A stretch of DNA of 64,000 nt from CAWUEX02 sp963921305 (GTDB lineage Bacteria; Pseudomonadota; Alphaproteobacteria; Rhodospirillales; Rhodospirillaceae): NCBI GenBank assembly GCA_963921305.4, contig CAWUEX030000002.1, forward strand, positions 682,001-746,000, given 5' to 3'. Positions 8,172 to 16,755 of the stretch are shown here, piece by piece. The notes beneath the pieces are model-generated. The model did no database searches, was not told the origin of the DNA, and saw only the letters and a list, made by a program, of their open reading frames with translations. A program made the position numbers and the translations under genes. Positions within the stretch are counted from its first letter, which is position 1. Each line of letters opens with the position of its first letter.

Positions 8172-9293
8172 GTGACAGCATCCCGCGCAAACTTAGTTCG
8201 TCGTGCTGAAGCCGCGTGGCTGGATGGCGATCTCGCAACGTCAACGGCGTCTTTGCGCGCGGCAGCCGGCGTTCGACAGAGCCTGGTGACTGAAGCGGCG
8301 TTCGATCCATCCAACTTACCAGATGGTGTGTCGGCGGCCCCCCTGTCTTTTAACGGGCTGCCCGTTTCTTCCCATCTGGTGCGGTTTGACCGGGCTGCCG
8401 CCCTCTTTGATATCGGTGTACCACTGTTGCCGGACGGCACGTTCTTCTCTCAGGTGTTTGCTCATCTGAAATATCCCGAGCGGTATTCGCACCTGTTCAC
8501 CGATGCGACGTCCAAAGCGCTTTCCTCTCTCGAGCAACATGAGACGCCGGTCCCGGACGGCTATATCGCGCCGATCCGCCCGCCTTACTACCATTGGCTG
8601 CTTGATACCCTGCCCCATCTGTTGGGCGCATCGCGGCTTGGTCAGGATACGGCGGTCAACCTGATCGGACCCGCGGATGCACCGCCGAACGCGTGGCAGA
8701 GGGACTTGCTGTCGCGCGCGGCCGGATTATTCGGCATAGACAACCTGAAATGGCTACCGGTCAGCGGCACGGTGGTTGCGGTTTCACCGGGCTATGCGCA
8801 AACGCGCATGCCCCTGGCCGAGCGCCTGCGCGTGCTGTCACACCTTATACCGGGCAATGCGGGGCAAGCCGAAACATGGCTTTACGCAAAACGGGGTCAT
8901 GGCGAAGCGAGACAACTACGTAACGAAGACCAGGTGATCGAAGCGCTCGGCCCGCGCTTTAAAGTGATTGAGCCCGGGTCCCTTCCACTCGACGATCAGA
9001 TGCGCGCCTTTGCCGAAGCGCGATGCGTGGTCGGCGTGCATGGGTCTAACCTCACCAATATCGCGTTTTGCAAACCGGGCACGCGCGTGATCGAAATCGC
9101 GGCGGGACTACCCCAGCCCCATTTCGAGCGAATATGCGAGGTGGCCGGGCTGCCGTTTCATCGCGTGGCCGCCCAACCTCAAAGCGCAGACGCAAAAGGT
9201 GAGCCAACGTGGACACAGGCGCATGGTGATTTGACGGTCGCACCGCAAGACGTGGTTGATGCCGTTGAAGCCGCCTTATCGCGCGGCTCATGA
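8172..9293 (+). CDS. Glycosyltransferase family 61 protein
   Basis: A 373-residue cytosolic glycosyltransferase of the GT61 (DUF563) type. The fold signature is PPYYHWLLDTLPHLL around residue 136, and near the C-terminus VVGVHGSNLTNIAFCKPG followed by a hydrophobic strand, matching the G-x-H-G-x-x-L-x-N and PG motifs of the family. Such enzymes usually add sugars to surface polysaccharides. The only reasonable start is GTG at 8172, which has no strong ribosome site. It begins 26 bases after the amidohydrolase stop, yet has no obvious functional link to it. It is a lone glycosyltransferase; no polysaccharide cluster surrounds it. Confidence 0.8.
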   Translation: MTASRANLVRRAEAAWLDGDLATSTASLRAAAGVRQSLVTEAAFDPSNLPDGVSAAPLSFNGLPVSSHLVRFDRAAALFDIGVPLLPDGTFFSQVFAHLKYPERYSHLFTDATSKALSSLEQHETPVPDGYIAPIRPPYYHWLLDTLPHLLGASRLGQDTAVNLIGPADAPPNAWQRDLLSRAAGLFGIDNLKWLPVSGTVVAVSPGYAQTRMPLAERLRVLSHLIPGNAGQAETWLYAKRGHGEARQLRNEDQVIEALGPRFKVIEPGSLPLDDQMRAFAEARCVVGVHGSNLTNIAFCKPGTRVIEIAAGLPQPHFERICEVAGLPFHRVAAQPQSADAKGEPTWTQAHGDLTVAPQDVVDAVEAALSRGS

Positions 9294-9309
9294 AGGCTCG
9301 CACGGACCG

Positions 9310-10317
9310 CTAAGGATCGTTTGCAATCATGCGCCAAAGTTGACCGAGATTGGCGCGCGCCTGGTCGCGGTGCGTGAGATAGGTGACATGCGCATCCGAC
9401 GGCGCGTCGGGCGCCACCTCAACCGACCACAAGGCGTTCAACGTATTGGGGACAAACGCGTAGCGGATATCAATAATCCTGTTGGGGCGATCAGGGTCCC
9501 GCGCGATATAGCCGCGGCTAAAGAAGCGGAAGCGTTCAATATCACGGGCTTGCTGGCTCCCCGGATCGAGCCAGGGAAAGTCATCTTCACGCACCAGTTT
9601 GCGCGTCGCCACCCCTTCAAACACCCGGTGAGTCAGCGCGGCGCGCACCGCATCAACATAAAACGCCTCGTCGGTCTCATAGATTGTGCGCCACACCAGA
9701 ATGTTGCCAAAACTGGGCTTCACCTCGACGCGAATGGGCGCATGACCCCGCTCCGCGGCAATGCCGCGGGCGACGTCGAGGGCGCGGTTATGCTGGAACG
9801 CTGCCGTACAAAGGTACACCACCATCCAAAGGAGTGCCGCCCGGGCATAACTCGCCTGGCGCTGTACCAAACACAATATGACGAGACCGATGGCAGGTAA
9901 GGTGAACAGCGGGTCGATAATGGAAATCAAACTCCATGACACCCGCACATCGCTGAGCGGCCAGAACAAGCTCGTGCCGTAGGACGTCATGGCATCGAGC
10001 AGGCCGTGGGTCGCATACCCGATGGTGCAGAAGAGAACTGTTTGCCAAAAAGCCCACTGCCAACGCCGCCCCACGGTGAGGTGAAGAAACGCGCCACAGA
10101 CCAGACCCCCTATGGGCACGAAGGCCAAGGCGTGTGTGAAGTGACGGTGAAATTCCAGAAAGACCAGGGGATCTGTCGGCGAACGAATGAGGGCGTCGAT
10201 ATCAGGTGCGAGCCCCCCGATAAACCCGCAGGCAGTCGCCGCCGCTACTTGAGCGCGTTGTCGGCGCGTCGCTTGGGCCATGGCAGCGCCAACAATACCT
10301 TGAGTGATAAGGTCCAT
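9310..10317 (-). CDS. Integral membrane metal-dependent hydrolase (YbcI/DUF457-like)
   Basis: A 335-residue inner-membrane protein. The N-terminal half has about five hydrophobic segments and the family's metal-site motifs: MDLITQGIVGAA at the start, GGLAPDIDALI near residue 40 and EFHRHFTHAL near residue 60. Those Asp and His residues are the conserved core of the DUF457/YdjM group, annotated as membrane-bound metal-dependent hydrolases. The C-terminal half is soluble. I placed the start at MDLITQ because family members begin there, although no strong ribosome site is visible. It is convergent with the glycosyltransferase (16 bases between stops). Substrate unknown. Confidence 0.75.
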   Translation of the reverse strand: MDLITQGIVGAAMAQATRRQRAQVAAATACGFIGGLAPDIDALIRSPTDPLVFLEFHRHFTHALAFVPIGGLVCGAFLHLTVGRRWQWAFWQTVLFCTIGYATHGLLDAMTSYGTSLFWPLSDVRVSWSLISIIDPLFTLPAIGLVILCLVQRQASYARAALLWMVVYLCTAAFQHNRALDVARGIAAERGHAPIRVEVKPSFGNILVWRTIYETDEAFYVDAVRAALTHRVFEGVATRKLVREDDFPWLDPGSQQARDIERFRFFSRGYIARDPDRPNRIIDIRYAFVPNTLNALWSVEVAPDAPSDAHVTYLTHRDQARANLGQLWRMIANDP

Positions 10318-10390
10318 GGACTGAATGAAGCAGACGCCGTCGCCAAAACGCAACGCAAATCACTCAACGCCGGCTTTCATTTATGGAGAT

Positions 10391-10466
<76 letters not shown>

Positions 10467-10627
10467 CACCTGAGCATCCGGGTCCGGGGCGGGCGTGGGT
10501 CAACGCGGGCACCCCGGCGGAGGGGCGGGTTATAGGCTGTGCGGGTCTGCGTGGCAAGGCTCTGCGGCAAAATTGCGCTGTCAGGCTGGGTTTCTGTCGT
10601 TCATCCGTTTGGGCCAAGAGACCGGCA

Positions 10628-11032
10628 TCAGGGAACGCACGTTTCACCTTCACGAAACAATTCATAGCTCTTTGCCAATAGAGCATCGACGGAATCGTCA
10701 GTGTAAACGTCACCAGCGTCCATGCCTTGTGCTAGTAGTCCGAGACGCTCCAATTCGTATTCGAAGTGAATAACGTATGCATCTTGGGTTGGCCGACAAT
10801 CGCTTTTGGTAGCCATGGCCGCGAGCACCGCGAGCCGCTCATTGTGTTCGACGATTACAGGGTTCAGCTCGGCGGCTGGCCTTCCACGCGCATTCGCCAA
10901 AATGGCTTCGATTTCTTGTGCCAGGCTATCTAGGTCTTGTTTGTCCACCCCAGAAGCTGAATCACAGGAGAAAAGCGCCCCAATTATGCACAGCGGAACA
11001 AAAAGTCGGGCAATGGCTCTCGAAACGGTCAT
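10628..11032 (-). CDS. Small predicted lipoprotein downstream of rodA
   Basis: Encodes 135 residues. The N-terminus has Arg residues, a hydrophobic stretch (LFVPLCIIGALFSC) and a cysteine near residue 23 in a lipobox-like LFSC, so a lipoprotein signal peptide is likely. The mature part is acidic and helical, with two further cysteines that could form a disulfide. I do not recognise the family. ATG 11032 fits the signal peptide; an in-frame upstream start would run back into rodA. It begins 19 bases after the rodA stop and is probably the last gene of the rod-shape operon. A cell-wall role is only suggested by context. Confidence 0.5.
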   Translation of the reverse strand: MTVSRAIARLFVPLCIIGALFSCDSASGVDKQDLDSLAQEIEAILANARGRPAAELNPVIVEHNERLAVLAAMATKSDCRPTQDAYVIHFEYELERLGLLAQGMDAGDVYTDDSVDALLAKSYELFREGETCVP

Positions 11033-11051
11033 GGGTGCTTGCAACCAAACT

Positions 11052-12215
11052 TTACCCGTCGTCATACCCGCCGCGCACGCCGATCTGGACATCGCGATGC
11101 ACGTAAACACTCATGAGCAGGCCCATACAGAGCATGATCGTCAGCAGTGCGGTTCCCCCGTAGGAAATCAGAGGGAGCGGTACACCGACAACGGGTATCA
11201 GACCCATGACCATGGCGACGTTGATGAACACGTAGAGGAAAAACGTGGTTGTCACGCCAATCGCCACCAATCGCCCAAACTGATGGCGGCAGCGGACCGC
11301 GATGGCAAAGCCATAGATCAGCACGATGGCATAAAGCGCGATCAGGGTGAGGCCGCCGACCATGCCGAGCTCTTCCGCCAGCATGGTGAAGATAAAGTCG
11401 GTTTGTTGCTCCGGCAGGAAGTTGAGGTGACTTTGCGTTCCTTGCAAGAAGCCCTTGCCAAACAGGCCGCCTGACCCGAGTGCGATCTTAGACTGGAGAA
11501 TGTGATACCCAGCCCCAAGCGGGTCACGCTCCGGATTAAGAAACGTCAGCACGCGATTCTGTTGGTATTCCTCGAGCAGCGGCCAAACGATAGGGATCGC
11601 CGCCAAGCCGGAGATCGCAACCGCAGCAAACTTCCACAAACGCACGCCCGCCATGAAAAACAAAACACCGGCGCCCATCACCACCATCATCGACGTGCCC
11701 AAGTCAGGTTGGCGCAGAATCAGCACCACCGGCAGGAAAACCATCAGCAACGGCAGAATCAAGAAAATCGGCCGGCCGGAGTCCTCCAGACTGACGCTAT
11801 GGAAGTAGCGGGCCAAGGCCAGCACCAACGCCACTTTCATAAGCTCCGACGGCTGCAGATTGATCGGCCCAAGATCGATCCAACGCTGCGCACCGCCACC
11901 GACAACACCCCGCACCTCAACAAAGATCAGCAGAGCAAACACCAGCGCGTACAACAGATAGGCGTAGCGCATCACCAAGCGGATATCGATTAGGGAGATG
12001 GTCAGCATCAACACCAGCCCAAGGCCAAACCGGGCAATCTGCCGCGACGTCCATGGATCGAGACTGGCATTGGCCGCCGAATACAGCATGAAAAAGCCGA
12101 TGGTGGCGATCACGCACAGCCACAGCATGAGCGACCAGCTCATTTGCCACAGCTTTTCCTTGATGGTCATATCGCCGCGGCGCAGGCGCGCAGCGAGGAA
12201 ACCGGTGTCCGTCAT
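11052..12215 (-). CDS. rodA: Rod-shape peptidoglycan glycosyltransferase RodA
   Basis: A 387-residue SEDS-family membrane protein that polymerises lipid II in the elongasome together with PBP2. About ten hydrophobic segments are visible. Family hallmarks include GGAQRWIDLGPINLQPSELM, LRQPDLGTSMM (the segment before the catalytic loop), the large periplasmic loop after TM7 (ALGSGGLFGKG, EQQTDFIFTMLAEELG) and GVPLPLISYGGTALL near the C-terminus. The ATG overlaps the mrdA stop in an ATGA, so translation is coupled to the partner PBP2. This is the fifth gene of mreB-mreC-mreD-mrdA-rodA. Confidence 0.97.
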   Translation of the reverse strand: MTDTGFLAARLRRGDMTIKEKLWQMSWSLMLWLCVIATIGFFMLYSAANASLDPWTSRQIARFGLGLVLMLTISLIDIRLVMRYAYLLYALVFALLIFVEVRGVVGGGAQRWIDLGPINLQPSELMKVALVLALARYFHSVSLEDSGRPIFLILPLLMVFLPVVLILRQPDLGTSMMVVMGAGVLFFMAGVRLWKFAAVAISGLAAIPIVWPLLEEYQQNRVLTFLNPERDPLGAGYHILQSKIALGSGGLFGKGFLQGTQSHLNFLPEQQTDFIFTMLAEELGMVGGLTLIALYAIVLIYGFAIAVRCRHQFGRLVAIGVTTTFFLYVFINVAMVMGLIPVVGVPLPLISYGGTALLTIMLCMGLLMSVYVHRDVQIGVRGGYDDG

Positions 12216-14101
12216 GTCGGCGCCCCCGGGACAGCGATCGCGATCTGATCTTCATCCAGGCGCGGCTTACGAGAAGGATCCAGCCGCAGCACCTCAGTCA
12301 TGATATCGCGGGCGATTGGCGCCGCAACGGTGGACCCACCGCCGCCATGCTCCACCACCACCGACAAGGCGTAGCGGGGGTTGTCTTCCGGCGCATAGGC
12401 GACGAACAGCGCGTGCGTGCGCTCGTTCCAGGGGATTTCGTCACTTTCGGGCAACCCGGCCTCGCGCTCGGCCATGGTGATCCGCCTGACTTGCGTCGTG
12501 CCGGTCTTGCCGCTCATTTGCACCCCATCAAGAGGCAACTTGGAGGCACGGGCCGTACCACGGGGTCCGTTCAAAACTTCAAACATGCCGCGCCGCGCGA
12601 CGGCAACATGGGCCGGATCAAGATTAAGGGGCTCGAAGGCCTGCGGCGGCCGCTGCACCACGGCTCCATCCAACATGATCTGGCGGGTGAGCACCGGCTC
12701 AACCTTCAATCCGGTCGCAAGACGCGCCGACATGACGGCAAGCTGCAGGGGTGTGGTCAGCACATAGCCCTGGCCGATACCCACCACGAAGGTTTCACCC
12801 TGCTGCCACGCCTCATCCAAGGTGGCCCGTTTCCACGCTTCCGTTGGAATCAGGCCCTCCCGCTCGCCGGTCAGCCCGATGTTGAGCTTCGCACCGAGAC
12901 CCAGACGGTTGGCCATATCAGCGATACGATCAACGCCAATGCGCCGCGCAATCTCATAAAAGTAGACATCACACGACTGGGCAATGGCCTGCACCATGTC
13001 CATCGCCCCGTGGCCGCGGTCTTCCCAGCAGTGAAAACGCCGTGAACCAAGATCGGTGTGGCCGTTACAAAATACGGTTTGCTCGGGAGAAATAACGCCC
13101 TGCTCCAGTGCTGCGAGGGCCACAACCATCTTGAAGGTGGAGCCCGGCGAATATTGCCCTTGGATGGCCTTGTTGGTCATCGGCGCGCGGGGATCACCGG
13201 ACAGGGCGTTCCACTCACGCTGGGTTAAGCCACGATTAAACGCGTTGGGATCGAAACTGGGAGTCGATGCCATCACCAGCACTTCACCAGTGTGCACATC
13301 CAGCACCACGCACGACGCACTTTCCGCGCCCAGCCGGTCGGCGGAAAACCGTTGCAAGCGCTCATCAAGGGACATCATCAAGTCCGTTCCGGACTCACCT
13401 TCCTTGCGCTCGAGCTCGCGAATCACCCGGCCGAGCGCGTTGACCTCGACTTGGCTGGTGCCGCCGCTGCCGCGCAGGGCGAGATCAAATTGCCGTTCCA
13501 TACCGGCCTTGCCGATACGGAAGCCGGGCAGCTGCAAGAGCGGATCGCCGGTAAGGTCGTCTTCATCGACGCTCGACACATAGCCGAGCACGTGAGCCGC
13601 CGTTTCCGTCTGCGGATAAAAACGGGTGAGGCCTTCGTCGACGACAACACCGGGCAAGTCGGGAGCATTCACCTGGATACGCGCCATTTCTTCCCAGTTG
13701 AGGTTTTCCCGCACCGTCACCGGAACGAAACTGCGGCGGCGGCGCACTTCCTTCTGCACCCGCTCGCGATCGTATTCGGACAGTTCGATCACTTCCGCCA
13801 ACGCATCCAAAGTGGCGGAAACATTCTGCGCCTGTTCGGAAATCAACAACACACGAAAGTTTTGCCGGTTGACGGCTAGGGGCTCACCGAACCGGTCGAG
13901 AATGCGGCCCCGGGGCGGCGGCAACAGGCGCAAGTTGATGCGGTTTTCCTCCGCCAGCATGCGGTAACGGTCGGCTTCAATGACCTGAAGATAATACATG
14001 CGCCCGACCAGTGCGGAGATCATCAACGCCTGGCCACCACCGAGCACAGCGGCGCGGCGATTGAACACGCGGGTGCGGTCACTGTCGCGGTTGATAATCA
14101 T
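12212..14101 (-). CDS. mrdA: Penicillin-binding protein 2 (elongasome transpeptidase)
   Basis: A 629-residue class B PBP that cross-links peptidoglycan during lateral growth, working as a pair with RodA. A single transmembrane anchor lies near residues 15-35, followed by the pedestal/dimerisation region (LLPPPRGRILDRFGEPLAVN). The transpeptidase domain has the active-site SxxK in SPGSTFK near residue 318, SxN-type SCD near residue 375, and KTG in SGKTGTTQ near residue 530. Length is normal for the family. Both ends overlap neighbours by 4 bases (ATGA with rodA; the start overlaps the mreD stop), so expression is tightly coupled in the operon. Confidence 0.96.
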   Translation of the reverse strand: MIINRDSDRTRVFNRRAAVLGGGQALMISALVGRMYYLQVIEADRYRMLAEENRINLRLLPPPRGRILDRFGEPLAVNRQNFRVLLISEQAQNVSATLDALAEVIELSEYDRERVQKEVRRRRSFVPVTVRENLNWEEMARIQVNAPDLPGVVVDEGLTRFYPQTETAAHVLGYVSSVDEDDLTGDPLLQLPGFRIGKAGMERQFDLALRGSGGTSQVEVNALGRVIRELERKEGESGTDLMMSLDERLQRFSADRLGAESASCVVLDVHTGEVLVMASTPSFDPNAFNRGLTQREWNALSGDPRAPMTNKAIQGQYSPGSTFKMVVALAALEQGVISPEQTVFCNGHTDLGSRRFHCWEDRGHGAMDMVQAIAQSCDVYFYEIARRIGVDRIADMANRLGLGAKLNIGLTGEREGLIPTEAWKRATLDEAWQQGETFVVGIGQGYVLTTPLQLAVMSARLATGLKVEPVLTRQIMLDGAVVQRPPQAFEPLNLDPAHVAVARRGMFEVLNGPRGTARASKLPLDGVQMSGKTGTTQVRRITMAEREAGLPESDEIPWNERTHALFVAYAPEDNPRYALSVVVEHGGGGSTVAAPIARDIMTEVLRLDPSRKPRLDEDQIAIAVPGAPT

Positions 14102-14619
14102 GGCTCAGCCAGTAGCCCGGTTTGTGCTTTGGAGAACAGCCATGCGATCATCGGGTACACCGCGACGGTGATGAGATAGGCTGCGATCAAATCGCCGAAC
14201 GGGGTAAAGCCGGATTCCTCGATGAGTCCAATACACACCCATTTCAGCAGGGCCGCACCAAGCGCAACCAAAACGAAGGCGAACCACGTAATGGCGAACG
14301 GCTTGGCGTGAAAAAACTTTTGCTGATTGAAGACCACCCACTGCGTCAGCAAAATTGTGAGGGCGCCCACACCCAGCGGAGCACCGGTCAGCAGGTCTTC
14401 CAGAATGCCGATGAAAAACCCAAGCCCGTAGCCAAGCAAATCCGGCCGGTAAATTGACCAGAAATACACGGCAATCAACGCATACATGGGCGTGATCTGA
14501 GCCAGACCCGGCACGTGGGTGGGCGTCAGGCCGAATAGCACGACGATCACCGTCAAACCGAGCGGCAAAATAGTCCGGGCGCGGGCGTCGATCTTTTCAA
14601 AGACGGATTGCTGCCGCAT
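14098..14619 (-). CDS. mreD: Rod shape-determining membrane protein MreD
   Basis: A 173-residue polytopic inner-membrane protein of the elongasome that bridges MreC and the peptidoglycan synthases. Five hydrophobic segments are evident, including the GYGLGFFIGILEDLLTG stretch typical of MreD. I placed the start at ATG 14619, four bases after the mreC stop, giving the usual size. A longer frame from 14649 would overlap mreC by 26 bases. The stop overlaps the mrdA start. MreD is poorly conserved, so identification rests on hydrophobicity pattern, that motif and operon position. Confidence 0.9.
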   Translation of the reverse strand: MRQQSVFEKIDARARTILPLGLTVIVVLFGLTPTHVPGLAQITPMYALIAVYFWSIYRPDLLGYGLGFFIGILEDLLTGAPLGVGALTILLTQWVVFNQQKFFHAKPFAITWFAFVLVALGAALLKWVCIGLIEESGFTPFGDLIAAYLITVAVYPMIAWLFSKAQTGLLAEP

Positions 14620-14623
14620 TGCC

Positions 14624-15484
14624 TCAGTCGGCCTTGTTAAGCTCGGCAAGAATGCCGCTCAAACCGAAGTCGAGAATTTCGACATACTGCAAGCGGTCGC
14701 GGCTAAAGAAGGGATCGACCATGGCGTTCCCCTCCTCAGAGCCGACAACGCGGCCAACAGGCAAGCCGGGCGGGAAGGCGCCCGCGTCACCGGAGGTCAC
14801 AACTCGGTCGCCCGGTGCAACGGCAGTGGCAACGCCAAGATATATGAGGCGCGGCCGCCCTGAGTTATCACCCGCCAGAATGGCCCGGTCACCGGCCTCG
14901 CCGACGCGCACCGGAATGCGGGAGTTGATATCCGTGATCAGCAGCACCCGGGCAGACCGGTAACCGGCTTGGGTGACCCGGCCAACCAGGCCCTCCGCCG
15001 TCATGACAGCCTGGCCTTTGGCAACGCCGTCGCGGCCTCCAGCTGTCACCAGCAGGGACTGTGCAAACGCGCCGCCGGAATCGGCGATAACGCGTGCAGT
15101 AACAGAAAGCGCGTTGGGTTCCGGTACGGTGGCCAGCAAACCACGCAATTGCCGGTTTTCATTTTCAAGTTTCTGGGCAACCGCTTGCCATTGCAGCAAC
15201 CGTTCGTTGGCTTCACGCAGGTCTGCGTTTTGCTGACGGATCGCAGCCAACTCTTCCAGATTGGCAATAAATTCTGAGATGGCAGTGGCCGGCGCGGCCA
15301 TCACTTGGAGGATGGGCGTGACCGCATCGGAGACCGCCGTGCGCGCCCGCTCCACCAACACCGTATCGGCCTTGCCGATCAGCATCAGCGCGAAGGTCAA
15401 TCCGATCAGACTTAGGAAAGCAAAACGCTGCGCTAAGTATTTCAGCGTTCCTAAGCGGGATATTTGTCCCGTCGGTTGCTTCAC
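14624..15484 (-). CDS. mreC: Rod shape-determining protein MreC
   Basis: A 286-residue bitopic protein that forms the periplasmic scaffold of the elongasome. One transmembrane helix lies at about residues 18-38. A coiled coil follows (ELAAIRQQNADLREANERLL, residues 75-110), then the two beta-barrel lobes characteristic of MreC (VTARVIADSGG, GLVGRVTQAG, DRVVTSGDAGAFPPGLPVG). Start is GTG 15484, with GGAGGGA 7 bases upstream. It is the second gene of the operon, 65 bases after mreB. Confidence 0.95.
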   Translation of the reverse strand: MKQPTGQISRLGTLKYLAQRFAFLSLIGLTFALMLIGKADTVLVERARTAVSDAVTPILQVMAAPATAISEFIANLEELAAIRQQNADLREANERLLQWQAVAQKLENENRQLRGLLATVPEPNALSVTARVIADSGGAFAQSLLVTAGGRDGVAKGQAVMTAEGLVGRVTQAGYRSARVLLITDINSRIPVRVGEAGDRAILAGDNSGRPRLIYLGVATAVAPGDRVVTSGDAGAFPPGLPVGRVVGSEEGNAMVDPFFSRDRLQYVEILDFGLSGILAELNKAD

Positions 15485-15549
15485 CGTCGTCCCTCCATCG
15501 CGGTCAGGCTGCTACGCGTGCCGCTGTGACGATGCCCCCTCGAACCGGC

Positions 15550-16590
15550 TTAGTACATCGAGGTAAGGACACCGCGCATTTTCTTCATTTGCTCAAGCGC
15601 CATGCCCGTTCCCATGGCAACGCAGTTGAGCGGTTCATCGGCGATCGAGACCGGCAGACCGGTCGCGTGCCGCAACACAAAATCCAGATTGGTCAACATG
15701 GCGCCGCCGCCGGTCAGGACGATGCCCTTGTCGACGATGTCGGCGGCCAGTTCCGGCGCGGTATGCTCCAACGCCACCTTGACGGCATCGATGATGGCGG
15801 TCACCGGCTCGGCCAGCGCTTCGGCAATCTGCCGCTGACTGATGACGATTTCCTTAGGCACGCCGTTCATCAGATCACGGCCCTTGATTTCGATGGTCTC
15901 GCCGTCGCCGGTCTCGGGCGGGCAGGCGCATCCGATCTCTTTCTTGATGCGTTCGGCCGAGCTTTCCCCCACCAGCAGATTATGGTGGCGGCGGATGTAG
16001 TTGATGATCGCTTCGTCCATCATATCGCCGCCGACACGGACGGAGCGGGCATAGACAATGCCGCCAAGCGACAGCACCGCGACCTCGGTGGTGCCACCGC
16101 CGATATCGACAACCATGGACCCGGTCGGCTCGGTCACCGGCAATCCGGCCCCGATGGCCGCAGCCATGGGCTCTTCGATGAGGAAGACTTTGCGTGCGCC
16201 GGCCGCCTCGGCAGATTCCTGAATGGCGCGGCGCTCGACCGCTGTGGACCCGGACGGCACACAAATCACCACCATCGGGCTGGCCCAGCCCTTGCGGTTG
16301 TGCACCTTGCGGATGAAGTGCTTGATCATCTCCTCGGCGACTTCGAAGTCGGCAATGACACCGTCACGTAAGGGACGGATGGCCTGGATGGTGCCCGGGG
16401 TACGGCCCAGCATCTGCTTGGCCTCATTCCCGACCGCGCGGACGATTTTGCGGCCCTTCTCTTCCTGCAGCGCCACCACGGACGGCTCATTGAGCACAAT
16501 GCCCCGGCCTTTGACGTAGACCAGCGTGTTGGCTGTTCCGAGGTCGATGGCCATGTCGGCGGAAAGCCACCCGGTCAAACTGGCAAACAT
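15550..16590 (-). CDS. mreB: Actin-like rod-shape protein MreB
   Basis: A 346-residue cytoplasmic actin homologue that forms membrane-associated filaments directing lateral wall synthesis. Visible motifs are phosphate-1 MAIDLGTANTLVYVKG (residues 13-28), phosphate-2 VVDIGGGTTEVAVLS (around residue 160) and the adenosine motif IVLTGGGAMLTNLD (near 287). The N-terminal MFASLTGW is the usual membrane-binding amphipathic segment, which is why I start at ATG 16590 and not at the longer 16635 frame. It is the first gene of mreBCD-mrdA-rodA, so the operon promoter should lie in the 165 bases between leuA and mreB. Confidence 0.97.
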   Translation of the reverse strand: MFASLTGWLSADMAIDLGTANTLVYVKGRGIVLNEPSVVALQEEKGRKIVRAVGNEAKQMLGRTPGTIQAIRPLRDGVIADFEVAEEMIKHFIRKVHNRKGWASPMVVICVPSGSTAVERRAIQESAEAAGARKVFLIEEPMAAAIGAGLPVTEPTGSMVVDIGGGTTEVAVLSLGGIVYARSVRVGGDMMDEAIINYIRRHHNLLVGESSAERIKKEIGCACPPETGDGETIEIKGRDLMNGVPKEIVISQRQIAEALAEPVTAIIDAVKVALEHTAPELAADIVDKGIVLTGGGAMLTNLDFVLRHATGLPVSIADEPLNCVAMGTGMALEQMKKMRGVLTSMY

Positions 16591-16661
16591 AAACTTTGTC
16601 TCTCTATCCCACTGCGCCGGAACCTGCCGCCCCAACGTATCTTGTTAAACGTCTGAAACGC

Positions 16662-16692
16662 CCGGATGGCTGCGGGTTTCGCGGCCATCCGG
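16662..16692 (-). terminator. Strong hairpin between leuA and mreB, likely leuA terminator
   Basis: Arms CCGGATGGC (16662-16670) and GCCATCCGG (16684-16692) pair perfectly over 9 bp. One mismatch further out, AACG and CGTT extend the stem. On the minus strand it lies 64 bases after the leuA stop and is followed by GCGTTTCAG, only a short T run. It can end leuA transcription or act in the mreB 5' leader; the weak T tract keeps confidence moderate. Confidence 0.5.
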
Positions 16693-16755
16693 ACGTTCCG
16701 TGTATCTCCCTAAATCAAACCGGCGTCAACGCACGGCATGAGGTTGAGCTGGCCC

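Noticed and set aside
15526..16371. Plus-strand 281-codon frame opposite mreB
   Set aside because: Antisense to a highly conserved gene; no start signal.
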